Shown piece after piece: positions 7,447 through 15,879 of a DNA stretch of 64,000 nt. The stretch is from Salegentibacter sp. (GTDB taxonomy: Bacteria > Bacteroidota > Bacteroidia > Flavobacteriales > Flavobacteriaceae): NCBI GenBank assembly GCA_024635795.1, contig JAGXIH010000013.1, forward strand, positions 1 through 64,000, given 5' to 3'. The notes beneath the pieces were generated by a model, which was not told where the DNA came from, did not search any database, and saw only the letters and a program-made list of their open reading frames with translations. The translations under genes were made by a program, and so were the position numbers. Position 1 is the stretch's first letter. The number at the start of each line of letters is the position of its first letter.

Positions 7447-8757
7447 ATGGGAACTTTCCAGATTGAAGGAGGACATCGTTTAAAAGGAAACATCCAGCCG
7501 CAAGGTGCTAAAAACGAGGCTCTTCAAATTCTTTGTGCTGTATTGTTAACCTCTGAGGAGGTAACTATTAGCAATATTCCAGATATTCTTGATGTTAATA
7601 AACTTATCGGGCTTCTTAAAAACCTTGGCGTAAAAATCAATGAGAAAGGAAAGGGAAGCTATGCGTTTAAAAGCGATGAGCTTAACCTCGACTATCTAAG
7701 CAGCGATCAATTTAAAAAGGATGGAAGTGGCTTACGAGGATCGATCATGATAGTAGGTCCTTTACTTGCCCGCTTCGGAAAAGGCTTTATTCCTAAGCCC
7801 GGAGGAGATAAAATAGGTCGCCGCCGCCTGGATACCCATTTTGAGGGTTTTATAAAATTGGGCGCGGAATTCAGATATAACAGAGAAGAGCGTTTTTATG
7901 GGGTAGAAGCTCCCAACGGTCTCAAAGGTAGCTTTATGTTGCTGGAAGAAGCCTCGGTTACAGGAACTGCTAATATCGTTATGGCCGCTGTTTTAGCTGA
8001 GGGCAAAACCACTATTTATAATGCCGCCTGTGAACCCTATCTTCAGCAATTATGCAAGATGCTGAATTCAATGGGGGCAAATATTAAGGGCGTTGGTTCT
8101 AATTTGCTGGAAATTGAAGGTGTTAAGAGCCTGAAAGGTTGTGAGCACACTATCCTTCCGGATATGATAGAAATAGGATCCTGGATTGGGATGGCTGCAA
8201 TGACCCAAAGTGAAATTACCATTAAAAATGTTAGATGGGATATGCTGGGGTTAATTCCAACTACCTTTAGAAAATTAGGAATAACCATTGAGCAAAGAGG
8301 AGATGATATCTATATTCCTGCTCATACAGATGGATATGAAGTACAAAGCTTTATTGATGGTTCTATAATGAATATCAGCGATGCTCCCTGGCCAGGGTTT
8401 ACTCCGGATTTATTGAGTATCCTGTTGGTAGTTGCAACCCAGGCGAGAGGAAGTGTGCTTATTCATCAGAAGATGTTTGAAAGCCGACTTTTCTTTGTCG
8501 ATAAACTTATTGATATGGGTGCGAAGATCATTCTTTGTGATCCTCACAGAGCAACGGTTATTGGCCACGATTTTAAATCGCAGTTAAAAGCTACCACAAT
8601 GAGTTCTCCCGATATCCGGGCCGGAATTTCTTTATTGATTGCTGCACTTTCTGCAAAAGGTGTTTCTTATATTCATAATATAGAGCAGATAGACCGGGGC
8701 TATGAAAATATTGACGAGCGTCTAAAAGCTATTGGAGCAAAGATCACAAGGACCTAG
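7447..8757 (+). CDS. murA: UDP-N-acetylglucosamine 1-carboxyvinyltransferase (MurA), Asp active-site variant
   Basis: Catalyses the first committed step of peptidoglycan synthesis, transferring enolpyruvate from PEP to UDP-GlcNAc. The 436 residues have the inverse alpha/beta barrel repeats of EPSP-synthase-like enzymes: QPQGAKNEALQI with the catalytic Lys, SGLRGSIMIVGPLLARFG, and PDIRAGISLLIAAL near the end. In the flexible active-site loop the usual Cys (Cys115 in E. coli, motif GGCAIG) is Asp121 here, motif GGDKIG, encoded at 7807-7809. The same Cys-to-Asp change makes MurA of mycobacteria and chlamydiae insensitive to fosfomycin. It follows the DUF4290 gene by 15 bases and ends at a strong terminator. 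Confidence 0.96.
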   Translation: MGTFQIEGGHRLKGNIQPQGAKNEALQILCAVLLTSEEVTISNIPDILDVNKLIGLLKNLGVKINEKGKGSYAFKSDELNLDYLSSDQFKKDGSGLRGSIMIVGPLLARFGKGFIPKPGGDKIGRRRLDTHFEGFIKLGAEFRYNREERFYGVEAPNGLKGSFMLLEEASVTGTANIVMAAVLAEGKTTIYNAACEPYLQQLCKMLNSMGANIKGVGSNLLEIEGVKSLKGCEHTILPDMIEIGSWIGMAAMTQSEITIKNVRWDMLGLIPTTFRKLGITIEQRGDDIYIPAHTDGYEVQSFIDGSIMNISDAPWPGFTPDLLSILLVVATQARGSVLIHQKMFESRLFFVDKLIDMGAKIILCDPHRATVIGHDFKSQLKATTMSSPDIRAGISLLIAALSAKGVSYIHNIEQIDRGYENIDERLKAIGAKITRT

Positions 8758-8779
8758 ATTCAGATTCTATATAAAATTA

Positions 8780-8815
8780 AAAAAGGCTGTTCTCGATCTG
8801 AGAACAGCCTTTTTC
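8780..8815. terminator. bidirectional terminator between murA and the convergent gene
   Basis: AAAAAGGCTGTTCTC and GAGAACAGCCTTTTT form a perfect 15-bp stem with a 5-base loop, giving a T run on both strands. It serves murA and the convergent gene ending at 8836. Confidence 0.9.
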
Positions 8816-8835
8816 ATGCCTTTTATTTCTTAAAT

Positions 8836-10296
8836 CTAAGCTTCTGTTTTAGCCTTTTCCTTGCTTTCCTTATAATGAAAGAGATTTTGCTCTTTAATCA
8901 TTTTAGCGGTTTTTTCAGGTAGCATTTCTTCCCAACCTTCTTTTCCTTCACTTATCATTTGTAAAATTTCTCTGGAAAAGACACCTAAAATTTCAGGGTT
9001 GTAATTTTTAATGTCTTCTACACGTCCGTTGTATTTGAAGAACTTATAGAGTTCTTTCATCCGTGGGTGCACTTTTAAATTATCACTGGTGGTAATCTCA
9101 CCGGTTTCAGGATCTTTAAAAGGATAGAGATATACTTTTAAATCTTTGAAAAATAGTTTACCGAAAGCTTCCAGAATTCCTCCACTTAAGTGACGATAGT
9201 ATTTCTCATCGAAGACGTCTACGAGGTTATTAACTCCCATTGTAAGACCCATTCGTTGTTTTGAGTATCTCGAGAAATATTCAACTACGCGATAATATTC
9301 CTGGAAGTTCGAGATCATTACTGTTTGTCCCAAAGAGCAAAGCAGTTTGGCCCGGTCCATAAAATCCCGTTCATCAATCTCTCCTTCAGCTCGCAGGTTT
9401 GAAAGGGTGATCTCAAAGATCACTTCAGTGTTCTCTTTTTCCACCTTATTTTCGGCGAGAAACATTTCCAGGGATTTTTCATACATATCCATGTTCACTT
9501 TAGTCACCGGACGAAAACTTCCGCGTAGCGCCAAAATATTCTTTTTGTAAAGTATGGCAGCAGGAAGCACGTTATTACCGTCGGGAGAAAACATCACGGC
9601 CTCGGTCATTCCGTTCTTAACCAGTTGGAGACTCATCAAACGGTTATCTACGTTTTTAAAGCGCGGACCGCTAAAGTTAATAGTATCTATTTCAATTTGG
9701 TCTTTATCGATATGATCGTAAAGATATCGTAGTAATTTTTTAGGGTTGTCGTATTTGTAATATGCTCCATAGATAAGGTTTACCCCAAGTATTCCCAGGG
9801 TATTTTGCTGGTGGCGGGCATCATTTTCATGAAATCTTATATGAAGACTTATTTCGTTATAATCTTCATCGGGTTTAACCTGGTATTTAATACCAATCCA
9901 ACCGTGGCCTTTGTATTTCTTGGCGAAATCTATGGTTGCAACCGTATTGGCATAACTAAAGAATAATTTATTTGGGTGCTTTTCCCGAGAGATACGGTCT
10001 TCTATAAGGTTTATTTCGTGAGACAACATTTTCTTAAGCCGGGCTTCCGTCACATAACGCTTGTCTTCTTCAATCCCATAAATGGAATCACTAAAATCCT
10101 TATCGTATGCACTCATTGCCTTGGCAATGGTCCCGGAAGCACCTCCAGCACGAAAAAAGTTTCTTACAGTTTCCTGTCCTGCGCCAATCTCTGAGAAGGT
10201 TCCGTAGATATTCTCATTTAAATTAATGCGAAGGGCTTTGCTTTTTATTGAAGGAACGTTTTCAAATTCCTTGTCACCCATTATGGTTATTGGCAT
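8836..10296 (-). CDS. large conserved flavobacterial protein of unknown function
   Basis: A 486-residue protein I do not assign to a characterised family. It is soluble, without signal peptide or membrane segments. Notable stretches are an N-terminal block with NIYGTFSEIGAGQETVRNFF and GGASGTIAKAMSAYDK, a middle region GWIGIKYQVKP and HIRFHENDARHQQNTLG, and a Lys/Glu-rich C-terminal tail. Proteins of this type are widespread in Bacteroidetes and carry misleading names in databases. The frame reaches 10335, but its first codon there is a TTG that lies inside the predicted -7 promoter element, upstream of the transcription start; the ATG at 10296 (or at 10281) is the real start. The gene is divergent from the PhnP-like gene. 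Confidence 0.75.
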   Translation of the reverse strand: MPITIMGDKEFENVPSIKSKALRINLNENIYGTFSEIGAGQETVRNFFRAGGASGTIAKAMSAYDKDFSDSIYGIEEDKRYVTEARLKKMLSHEINLIEDRISREKHPNKLFFSYANTVATIDFAKKYKGHGWIGIKYQVKPDEDYNEISLHIRFHENDARHQQNTLGILGVNLIYGAYYKYDNPKKLLRYLYDHIDKDQIEIDTINFSGPRFKNVDNRLMSLQLVKNGMTEAVMFSPDGNNVLPAAILYKKNILALRGSFRPVTKVNMDMYEKSLEMFLAENKVEKENTEVIFEITLSNLRAEGEIDERDFMDRAKLLCSLGQTVMISNFQEYYRVVEYFSRYSKQRMGLTMGVNNLVDVFDEKYYRHLSGGILEAFGKLFFKDLKVYLYPFKDPETGEITTSDNLKVHPRMKELYKFFKYNGRVEDIKNYNPEILGVFSREILQMISEGKEGWEEMLPEKTAKMIKEQNLFHYKESKEKAKTEA

Positions 10297-10332
10297 AATT
10301 CTTCTTTTAAATTTTCCTGTTTTTTGTCCTAT

Positions 10333-10362
10333 CAAAGGTACTAAATCGTTAAAGTAAACAAA
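10333..10362 (-). promoter_or_regulatory. Bacteroidetes-type promoter of the unknown 486-residue protein gene
   Basis: On the minus strand TTTG (10359-10362) and TACCTTTG (10333-10340) are separated by 18 bases. Transcription would start near 10327. This decides the start codon of the gene below it, because the alternative TTG codon (10333-10335) is part of the -7 element. Confidence 0.7.
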
Positions 10363-10372
10363 AAATTATATT

Positions 10373-10380
10373 TACTTTTG
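10373..10380 (+). promoter_or_regulatory. -7 promoter element of the PhnP-like gene
   Basis: TACTTTTG fits TAnnTTTG; the -33 element is poor. The predicted start is about 13 bases before the TTG start codon at 10399. The two divergent promoters are nearly back to back. Confidence 0.5.
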
Positions 10381-10398
10381 TGATTAAAATCATCTTTC

Positions 10399-11160
10399 TT
10401 GGAAGTTACATTTTTAGGTACAGGTACGTCTCAGGGAATTCCAATTATAGGAAGCAATCATCCGGTTTGTTTAAGTGAAAATCGAAAAGATAAACGCCTT
10501 AGGGTTTCAGTTTTGGTAGAGTGGGAGGGATATAATTTTTTAATTGATTGTGGTCCCGATTTCCGAACCCAGATGCTTTCTAATAATGTACAAAGACTGG
10601 ATGCCATTCTCTACACCCACGAGCATAACGACCATACAGCCGGGCTGGATGATATTAGGCCCTTTTTCTTTCGCCAGGGGGATATTCCGGTATTTGCTCA
10701 TAAGAGAGTGCTTAAAAGTATGAGAAAGCGCTTTGATTATATTTTTGAAACCGAAAATAAATATCCGGGTGCCCCCGGTGTTATTCAGAATGAAATTGAG
10801 AATAAACCTTTTCATTTTGAAGAGCTGGAAATTATTCCTGTGAGTTTCGATCATAACAGGTTACAGGTTTTTGGATATAGAATGAAGGATTTCGCTTACC
10901 TAACCGATCTTAAATCTATTGAAGAAGAGGAAATAGATAAGTTGAGGGATTTAAAAGTACTGGTAGTAAATGCGCTTAGAATTGAACCGCACCATTCTCA
11001 TCTAAACCTTAAAGAAGCGCTGGAATTCATTGATAAATTAAAGCCAGAAAGAGCCTATCTTACCCATATTAGCCACCTGCTGGGATTTCACGACGAAGTG
11101 CAGGAACAACTGCCGGAAAATGTTTTTTTGGCCTATGACAATCTAAAAATCACTATTTAA
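10399..11160 (+). CDS. MBL-fold metallo-hydrolase, PhnP-like
   Basis: A 253-residue metallo-beta-lactamase-fold hydrolase. Seen: N-terminal FLGTGTSQGIPIIG, the metal-binding motif THEHNDHTAGLDDIRPF (HxHxDH), a further Asp in FAYLTDLKSI and the C-terminal His in LTHISHLLGFHDE. The closest characterised relatives are PhnP, a phosphoribosyl cyclic phosphodiesterase, and the tRNA-processing and PQQ-related hydrolases; no phn genes lie nearby, so the natural substrate is uncertain. The start is TTG at 10399, which matches the family N-terminus (a methionine directly before a beta strand). It is followed after one base by the coiled-coil membrane protein gene. Confidence 0.88.
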   Translation: MEVTFLGTGTSQGIPIIGSNHPVCLSENRKDKRLRVSVLVEWEGYNFLIDCGPDFRTQMLSNNVQRLDAILYTHEHNDHTAGLDDIRPFFFRQGDIPVFAHKRVLKSMRKRFDYIFETENKYPGAPGVIQNEIENKPFHFEELEIIPVSFDHNRLQVFGYRMKDFAYLTDLKSIEEEEIDKLRDLKVLVVNALRIEPHHSHLNLKEALEFIDKLKPERAYLTHISHLLGFHDEVQEQLPENVFLAYDNLKITI

Positions 11161-11161
11161 A

Positions 11162-11659
11162 ATGCGTAATAAAATATTATTGTACCTGTTTATCTTCAGT
11201 GTACTTTTCACCATATTCATCTATGTGAATGATAAAAGAATTCTGGACTCGCTTCAGGAAGACCAGGCAAACCGGGAGCTTAAAATAGAAGAGTTGGAAA
11301 CAGAAAATGAACTACTTAAGGCTGAAAATGATAATCTCCGGTATTTTTCTCTGAAGGAAAACGATGATGCTATCACTTATTTTGAGAATATGGGTGTAAA
11401 TTCAGATGAAGTAATCGCAAAAATTGAAGATGAATTGATAAGCCGAAACCTTGCCGAAGACGACAACGAGCTGGTGCCTTATGATGGAATGGAAGGGCCA
11501 ATGCGTATCAATAAAATAAACGTTTTGAACCATAAATGGATCATAGCAGATTTTACCGATGGTACTTATTGGGGAGAGGTTTTCTTTAGCTACGAAGTGG
11601 ATGAAGAAGGCCAGATCAATTTTACCCGGGAAAAATCTTTTCTCTATCCTTTAAATTAA
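11162..11659 (+). CDS. membrane-anchored coiled-coil protein, unknown function
   Basis: A 165-residue protein with one N-terminal membrane segment (residues about 4-23, ILLYLFIFSVLFTIFIYV), a coiled-coil region rich in Glu and Leu (about 28-60), and a C-terminal globular part with NKINVLNHKWIIADFTDG and YWGEVFFSYEV. The domain would lie on the outer face of the inner membrane if the N-terminal segment acts as a signal anchor. It starts one base after the PhnP-like gene, so the two are probably co-transcribed. I do not recognise a characterised family. Confidence 0.75.
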   Translation: MRNKILLYLFIFSVLFTIFIYVNDKRILDSLQEDQANRELKIEELETENELLKAENDNLRYFSLKENDDAITYFENMGVNSDEVIAKIEDELISRNLAEDDNELVPYDGMEGPMRINKINVLNHKWIIADFTDGTYWGEVFFSYEVDEEGQINFTREKSFLYPLN

Positions 11660-12312
11660 ATTCTCTTTTCCAGCCAGGATTTAAATTCGAAAAAATTCTG
11701 AGGTGCTACTCCGTGCCCTACAGGAAATTCTGAATATTGATTTTTTATTCCCAGCTTATCTAAAAATGGCTTGTTTTGACGTGCCCATTGCACAGGAATA
11801 ACCTGATCCTCTGAACCGTGGGAACAATAAAAATCCAGATTTGAGAAATCATTATTTTCATATCCGGTTTTTAAAATCCCCTGATTAATATAACCACTAA
11901 GTGCAATTATGTTTTTAATCTTTTCCGGGTAGGAGAGGGCAACCGCATAGCTAAGAATGCTGCCCTGGCTGAAACCGAGTAAGCTAACATTATTTTTATC
12001 TACTTGATATTCTTCTATAGCCTCATCTATAAAATTAGCGATTCTGTCACTCGATTCAACAGCTTGCTCGTCGTCGCTGAATTTCCCATCAGTATTGTCC
12101 CAATGTATGGCATACCAGGCATTGCCGAAAGGTTGCATAGGGTAGGGCGCCCTTACCGAAAGGATAAGAAATTCCCCGGGTAATTCTTCAGCAAAAGAAA
12201 AAAGATCGTTCTCATCGCTGCCATATCCGTGGAGCATTATAAGTAAAGGAGTGTCTTTAGAAGCAATAGTTGGTTTGCGAACCAGGTGATGTAGAGAAAG
12301 TGATGTTTGCAT
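11656..12312 (-). CDS. alpha/beta hydrolase, phospholipase/carboxylesterase family
   Basis: A 218-residue serine esterase. Seen: LLIMLHGYGSDENDLF with the oxyanion-hole HGYGSDE motif typical of the Abhydrolase_2 family, the nucleophile elbow GFSQGS, the acidic residue in SHGSEDQVIP and the catalytic His in VGHGVAPQN, so the triad is complete. No signal peptide, so cytoplasmic. Such enzymes hydrolyse short-chain acyl esters; the physiological substrate is unknown. The end overlaps the convergent coiled-coil gene by 4 bases, and its ATG shares one base with the stop of the DUF4870-like gene upstream (TAATG on the minus strand), so the two are translationally coupled. Confidence 0.9.
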   Translation of the reverse strand: MQTSLSLHHLVRKPTIASKDTPLLIMLHGYGSDENDLFSFAEELPGEFLILSVRAPYPMQPFGNAWYAIHWDNTDGKFSDDEQAVESSDRIANFIDEAIEEYQVDKNNVSLLGFSQGSILSYAVALSYPEKIKNIIALSGYINQGILKTGYENNDFSNLDFYCSHGSEDQVIPVQWARQNKPFLDKLGIKNQYSEFPVGHGVAPQNFFEFKSWLEKRI

Positions 12313-12638
12313 TAATTTATTGTACTAAACCATTTTTGATAATAATTCCCAAGAATCGGAACTTCTTTTTGTTCTCCCTGGATTGCAGTTACGAGTCCAT
12401 AAATTCCCAAAATAGCAATAAAAATGTAAAAGGCCGAAGAAACCAGCCAGCTATCGAAGAGGCCTACAAGAACGCCCAGAACATAAAAGGTGATATGGAT
12501 TCCTAGCGCCTGTCGTATATGAAATGCGGCAAAAGTATTCTTACTGTCAGAATTCATGAAATAGGCTATTATAGTGCCTATAATGGTTAAATAAGCTACA
12601 ATAGCTGCGGTTTTACCTTCTTCAATGAGGGTTTTCAT
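12312..12638 (-). CDS. small inner-membrane protein, DUF4870-like
   Basis: A 108-residue protein with three predicted membrane helices: residues about 11-28 (AAIVAYLTIIGTIIAYFM), 47-65 (GIHITFYVLGVLVGLFDSW) and 68-88. The short loop SKNTFAAFHIRQALGI with the FHxRQ motif is typical of the DUF4870/Tic20-like membrane family, whose function in bacteria is not established. It is the first gene of a two-gene unit with the esterase, whose start codon it overlaps by one base. Confidence 0.8.
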   Translation of the reverse strand: MKTLIEEGKTAAIVAYLTIIGTIIAYFMNSDSKNTFAAFHIRQALGIHITFYVLGVLVGLFDSWLVSSAFYIFIAILGIYGLVTAIQGEQKEVPILGNYYQKWFSTIN

Positions 12639-12683
12639 CTTTGGGATTATTTATTTTTACAAAGGTATAAAATCTTAGTTTCT

Positions 12684-13934
12684 TTAGACAGTCAAGCTTC
12701 CATTTTCGGTAACGACTCCTAAAGCTCTTCCCTTCACTTTATAATCAAGGAAAATACTGTTTCTAGAGGTGGAGAAAATATGGTCTAAACCGAAAACAGA
12801 TTCCTCCTTCACCTCAAATAGGCTAAGGTTTACCGGATTTCCTTCGGTGATCCCAATATTTTTAATTTTGAACCTTTCCTTACCACGGGTAAGGATTTCC
12901 ACGCTTTCTTCAGGAGTAAAGATCGTATTCAAAGCTCCAAAGGCTGATTCTAAACCAATACTGCCATAAAGTGCATTATCAAATTCCACTTTTTTATGTT
13001 CAGTGTCTATTGGGTTGTGGTCGCTGGTTACCATATCTATGGTTCCTTCTTTCAGACCTTTTATAAGGGCTTTTAGGTCTTTTTTAGTTCGAAGTGGTGG
13101 TAGAAGCTTCGTGTTGGTATTAAATTCATGTAACAGCTCGTCTGTTAATATGAGGTTATGTATTGCCACGCTGCAGGTCACATCCAGACCTTTCTTTTTA
13201 GCTTCTTTTATAAGTCTTACCGATTTTGCTGTAGAAATTGTTGGGATATGCAATTTTCCGCCGGTGTATTCCAATAGATAAAGGTCACGGGTGATTTGCA
13301 ATTCCTCTGCCAGGTCCGGAATTCCTTTTAACCCCAGCATCGTACTTTGATGATGTTCATTGACCATCCCATTTCCTGCAATGCGGTTTTCCTGCGGAAA
13401 AGATTGTACCAAAGCATCAAAATTCTGGGCATATTGGAGGGCAAGTTTCAGCAAATTAGGATTGCCTACAGATCTTTTGTAGTCTCCAAAGGAAATAGCG
13501 CCTGCCTGTTGCATATCATAGAGTTCAGCAAGGTCTACGCCTTTGCTTTTTACGGTTAAGGCCCCAACCGGAAGTAAGCTTACCGGATGTTTCCCCGCTT
13601 TTGATAAAACTGAAGTAATTGCACCGTTATTATCTAAAACCGGGAAAGTATTAGGATTTAATGCTACAGTGGTAAATCCGCTTTTGGCCGCTGTATCTAA
13701 ACCATTGGCGATAGTTTCCCGCTCTTCAAATCCCGGCTCCCCGAAACTTACACTCGAATCGAACCAGCCCCTGGAAACATGCAGATCTTTAAAAGAGATA
13801 CTCTGGTTGGCCTTGGTTTGAATATTGGGGCCAATTTTATTTATGATTCCATTTTCTATTAAAATGTCAACTGTTTTCTTATGAAAATCGGACTGATGGT
13901 CTAAGATGGTGGCCGATTTAATGAGTAGTTTCAT
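12684..13934 (-). CDS. dihydroorotase homologue lacking zinc ligands (probable pseudoenzyme)
   Basis: A 416-residue class I dihydroorotase-fold protein (amidohydrolase superfamily) from the ATG at 13934; the open frame upstream is antisense-like extension. Dihydroorotase closes carbamoyl-aspartate to dihydroorotate in pyrimidine synthesis. Here the canonical DxHVHxREPG motif reads WFDSSVSFGEPG, so both His of the HxH metal site are Ser (residues 61 and 63). The HCED region is also changed (QSFPQEN), and only one His of the usual pair in the next strand remains (VAIHNLIL), while TSDHNP still has the catalytic Asp. It resembles the inactive dihydroorotase-like subunits that support aspartate transcarbamoylase in some bacteria. 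It overlaps the BatA-like gene by 4 bases. Confidence 0.85.
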   Translation of the reverse strand: MKLLIKSATILDHQSDFHKKTVDILIENGIINKIGPNIQTKANQSISFKDLHVSRGWFDSSVSFGEPGFEERETIANGLDTAAKSGFTTVALNPNTFPVLDNNGAITSVLSKAGKHPVSLLPVGALTVKSKGVDLAELYDMQQAGAISFGDYKRSVGNPNLLKLALQYAQNFDALVQSFPQENRIAGNGMVNEHHQSTMLGLKGIPDLAEELQITRDLYLLEYTGGKLHIPTISTAKSVRLIKEAKKKGLDVTCSVAIHNLILTDELLHEFNTNTKLLPPLRTKKDLKALIKGLKEGTIDMVTSDHNPIDTEHKKVEFDNALYGSIGLESAFGALNTIFTPEESVEILTRGKERFKIKNIGITEGNPVNLSLFEVKEESVFGLDHIFSTSRNSIFLDYKVKGRALGVVTENGSLTV

Positions 13935-15841
13935 TTGAGGTATTTTAAAAGGAGCATTTCTGCGGTTAAAAAAATCAGTGCTAAAATAACAAACCATTTC
14001 CAAAGCGCCTTGCTTTCAGTTGCGCTTCGTACATTATTAAAATATTCGGAAACTGAATTGTACACTTCTGCATTGTCAAAGTCTTCGATGTAAAAACCAG
14101 TACTTTCTTCGCGGGAATAGTTATAACTTATGTTTCCGGTTCCCTCGCCTTTGTAGATTATACTGAAATTCCCGGCCGTTGCCGGAAGTTCTTCGGTATT
14201 AAGCTGAACCTTTCCTGCAAAGGCCTTTTGTGCCGGAATAAAATTCTCAGTTTCAGAGACAAAACTTACCACCTCATCGCCGCTGCTTTCTACAGGCACT
14301 TCTATTTGGTTTGCGCGGTTTACCTGGTAATACAATTGAGGTATAGAAATAGCAGAACGACCCAGGTTATAGAATATAGGAACCACAAGTGGTGCGTTTT
14401 TAAAATTGGAATTTTCACTGTTTAAAGGAGCAGCAAAAAGGTAAATATTTCCCTGTTCACTTAAGAAAGCTGAGTTATCCTGAAAGCTCAGAATCTTATT
14501 TCCTCCCGCAATCCGGTAATAGTTCTGAACCCTGGGATAATCAAAATTTTCGACTTCATCTTCAAAGACACCATTCAACAGCGGGTGTTCAAAAGCGATA
14601 TTTGTAATTAGCAGTTCCTGCATCACCAGGTTACCATAGCCGGATGCCTGCAAGCTACCTAGAAAAGAGTTGACCGCTGTATTTTCTTCTGAAGGGATTA
14701 TAACTATTGTTTTACCTCCCTTATGCATCTTCTCCAGAGAAATTCTTAACGATGATGGTATTTCTTCCAGCTCATTCAGGATTATAAAAGAAGCTCTTGA
14801 TAGTAAGTTGTAGTCAATACTTCCTGTAGTGAAATTATAGAATTCAAATTCGCCTTCAGTAAAGATTCGCTCTAGAAAACCGGAATGTCTTAACTCACTT
14901 GAAATTGCTGCTCCTTTAATCTCCTGGGGAGGATTGATACTGAAGTACAATTTGTTATCATATTGCAATCCGTTGTCTTCTATCTCCAACCTACCTGCAG
15001 GAAACTGTTCGTTTCTCAATTGAAAATTTCCTTCCAGGCGGTCTTCATCTTCAAAACTAAAGGTTTTTCTGGCCAGTAATTCTTCAGCATTAAAAACACT
15101 TACCGTGATTTGGTTAGCATTTGCTTTGTTGCTCTTCAGGATAAAATTAAGCTGTAAAAACTCAGGGTCGCGCTCTCCAATATAAAGGCTGTCCAGGTTA
15201 AAGTTGATATTATTTTCGGGATTATATGGCACAAGGTGATAGCTGGTCTTCCCTTCAAAGTTTCCAGAGAAATTCATTTGTTGCTGAAAATCTGAAAGTA
15301 TGATCACTTCAGCAGGCATATTCTTATTAGAAAACTGAGAGGCTTTCAGCTCAATGGCCTGAAAATCCAGGGAACTTACGGAAAATTCGGTTTGCTCAAT
15401 TCTGGTTTTTAAGTCTTCAGAATTTAGATTTCTATACTCTTCATCATTGGTAATGAAGTGAAAATTCCCTTCTTCCGGAATATTTTTTAAAAGATCTTGT
15501 ATAGCAGTGTTCAGGAGTTCGCCGGAGTTCCCAATTGCCTGCATACTGAAAGAGTTATCCAGATAAATCAATTTTTCTGAAGTTATTCTGTTTTGTTCCT
15601 TGGCCGGGAGGTAGGGTTGAGCAAAGGCGATAATAATACTTCCCAGAGCAAAAATTCTGGTAAGCAGAACCAGCCATTTTTTTAGGCGGGAACTCTTTCG
15701 GGTTTGGCGGGAAATCTTTTTTAGGAACTTTACGTTGGTAAAATCCTCTCTTTGGTATTTGCGGAGTTGAAAAAGGTGAACAAGCAGCGGAATTAGCAGA
15801 AACACAAGGGCGAAAAGGACTTCCGGCTGTTTAAAATGCAT
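13931..15841 (-). CDS. BatA-like membrane protein with VWA-type domain
   Basis: A 636-residue inner-membrane protein. The N-terminus is the BatA/aerotolerance-regulator module: membrane helix LFALVFLLIPLLVHLFQL (about 9-26), a basic loop, and a second helix WLVLLTRIFALGSIIIAFA (about 56-74). A VWA-like domain follows with a recognisable metal site DNSFS (DxSxS), then a long periplasmic part, and a final helix WFVILALIFLTAEMLLL (about 614-630). Such proteins belong to the Bacteroidetes-type aerotolerance (Bat) group, though no MoxR ATPase or other Bat gene is in view. Its end overlaps the dihydroorotase-like gene by 4 bases (ATGA type), so the two are translated from one mRNA. Confidence 0.88.
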   Translation of the reverse strand: MHFKQPEVLFALVFLLIPLLVHLFQLRKYQREDFTNVKFLKKISRQTRKSSRLKKWLVLLTRIFALGSIIIAFAQPYLPAKEQNRITSEKLIYLDNSFSMQAIGNSGELLNTAIQDLLKNIPEEGNFHFITNDEEYRNLNSEDLKTRIEQTEFSVSSLDFQAIELKASQFSNKNMPAEVIILSDFQQQMNFSGNFEGKTSYHLVPYNPENNINFNLDSLYIGERDPEFLQLNFILKSNKANANQITVSVFNAEELLARKTFSFEDEDRLEGNFQLRNEQFPAGRLEIEDNGLQYDNKLYFSINPPQEIKGAAISSELRHSGFLERIFTEGEFEFYNFTTGSIDYNLLSRASFIILNELEEIPSSLRISLEKMHKGGKTIVIIPSEENTAVNSFLGSLQASGYGNLVMQELLITNIAFEHPLLNGVFEDEVENFDYPRVQNYYRIAGGNKILSFQDNSAFLSEQGNIYLFAAPLNSENSNFKNAPLVVPIFYNLGRSAISIPQLYYQVNRANQIEVPVESSGDEVVSFVSETENFIPAQKAFAGKVQLNTEELPATAGNFSIIYKGEGTGNISYNYSREESTGFYIEDFDNAEVYNSVSEYFNNVRSATESKALWKWFVILALIFLTAEMLLLKYLK

Positions 15842-15879
15842 GCTGACTTAAATGTTTTTCAAATATAGGAAATGAAACG

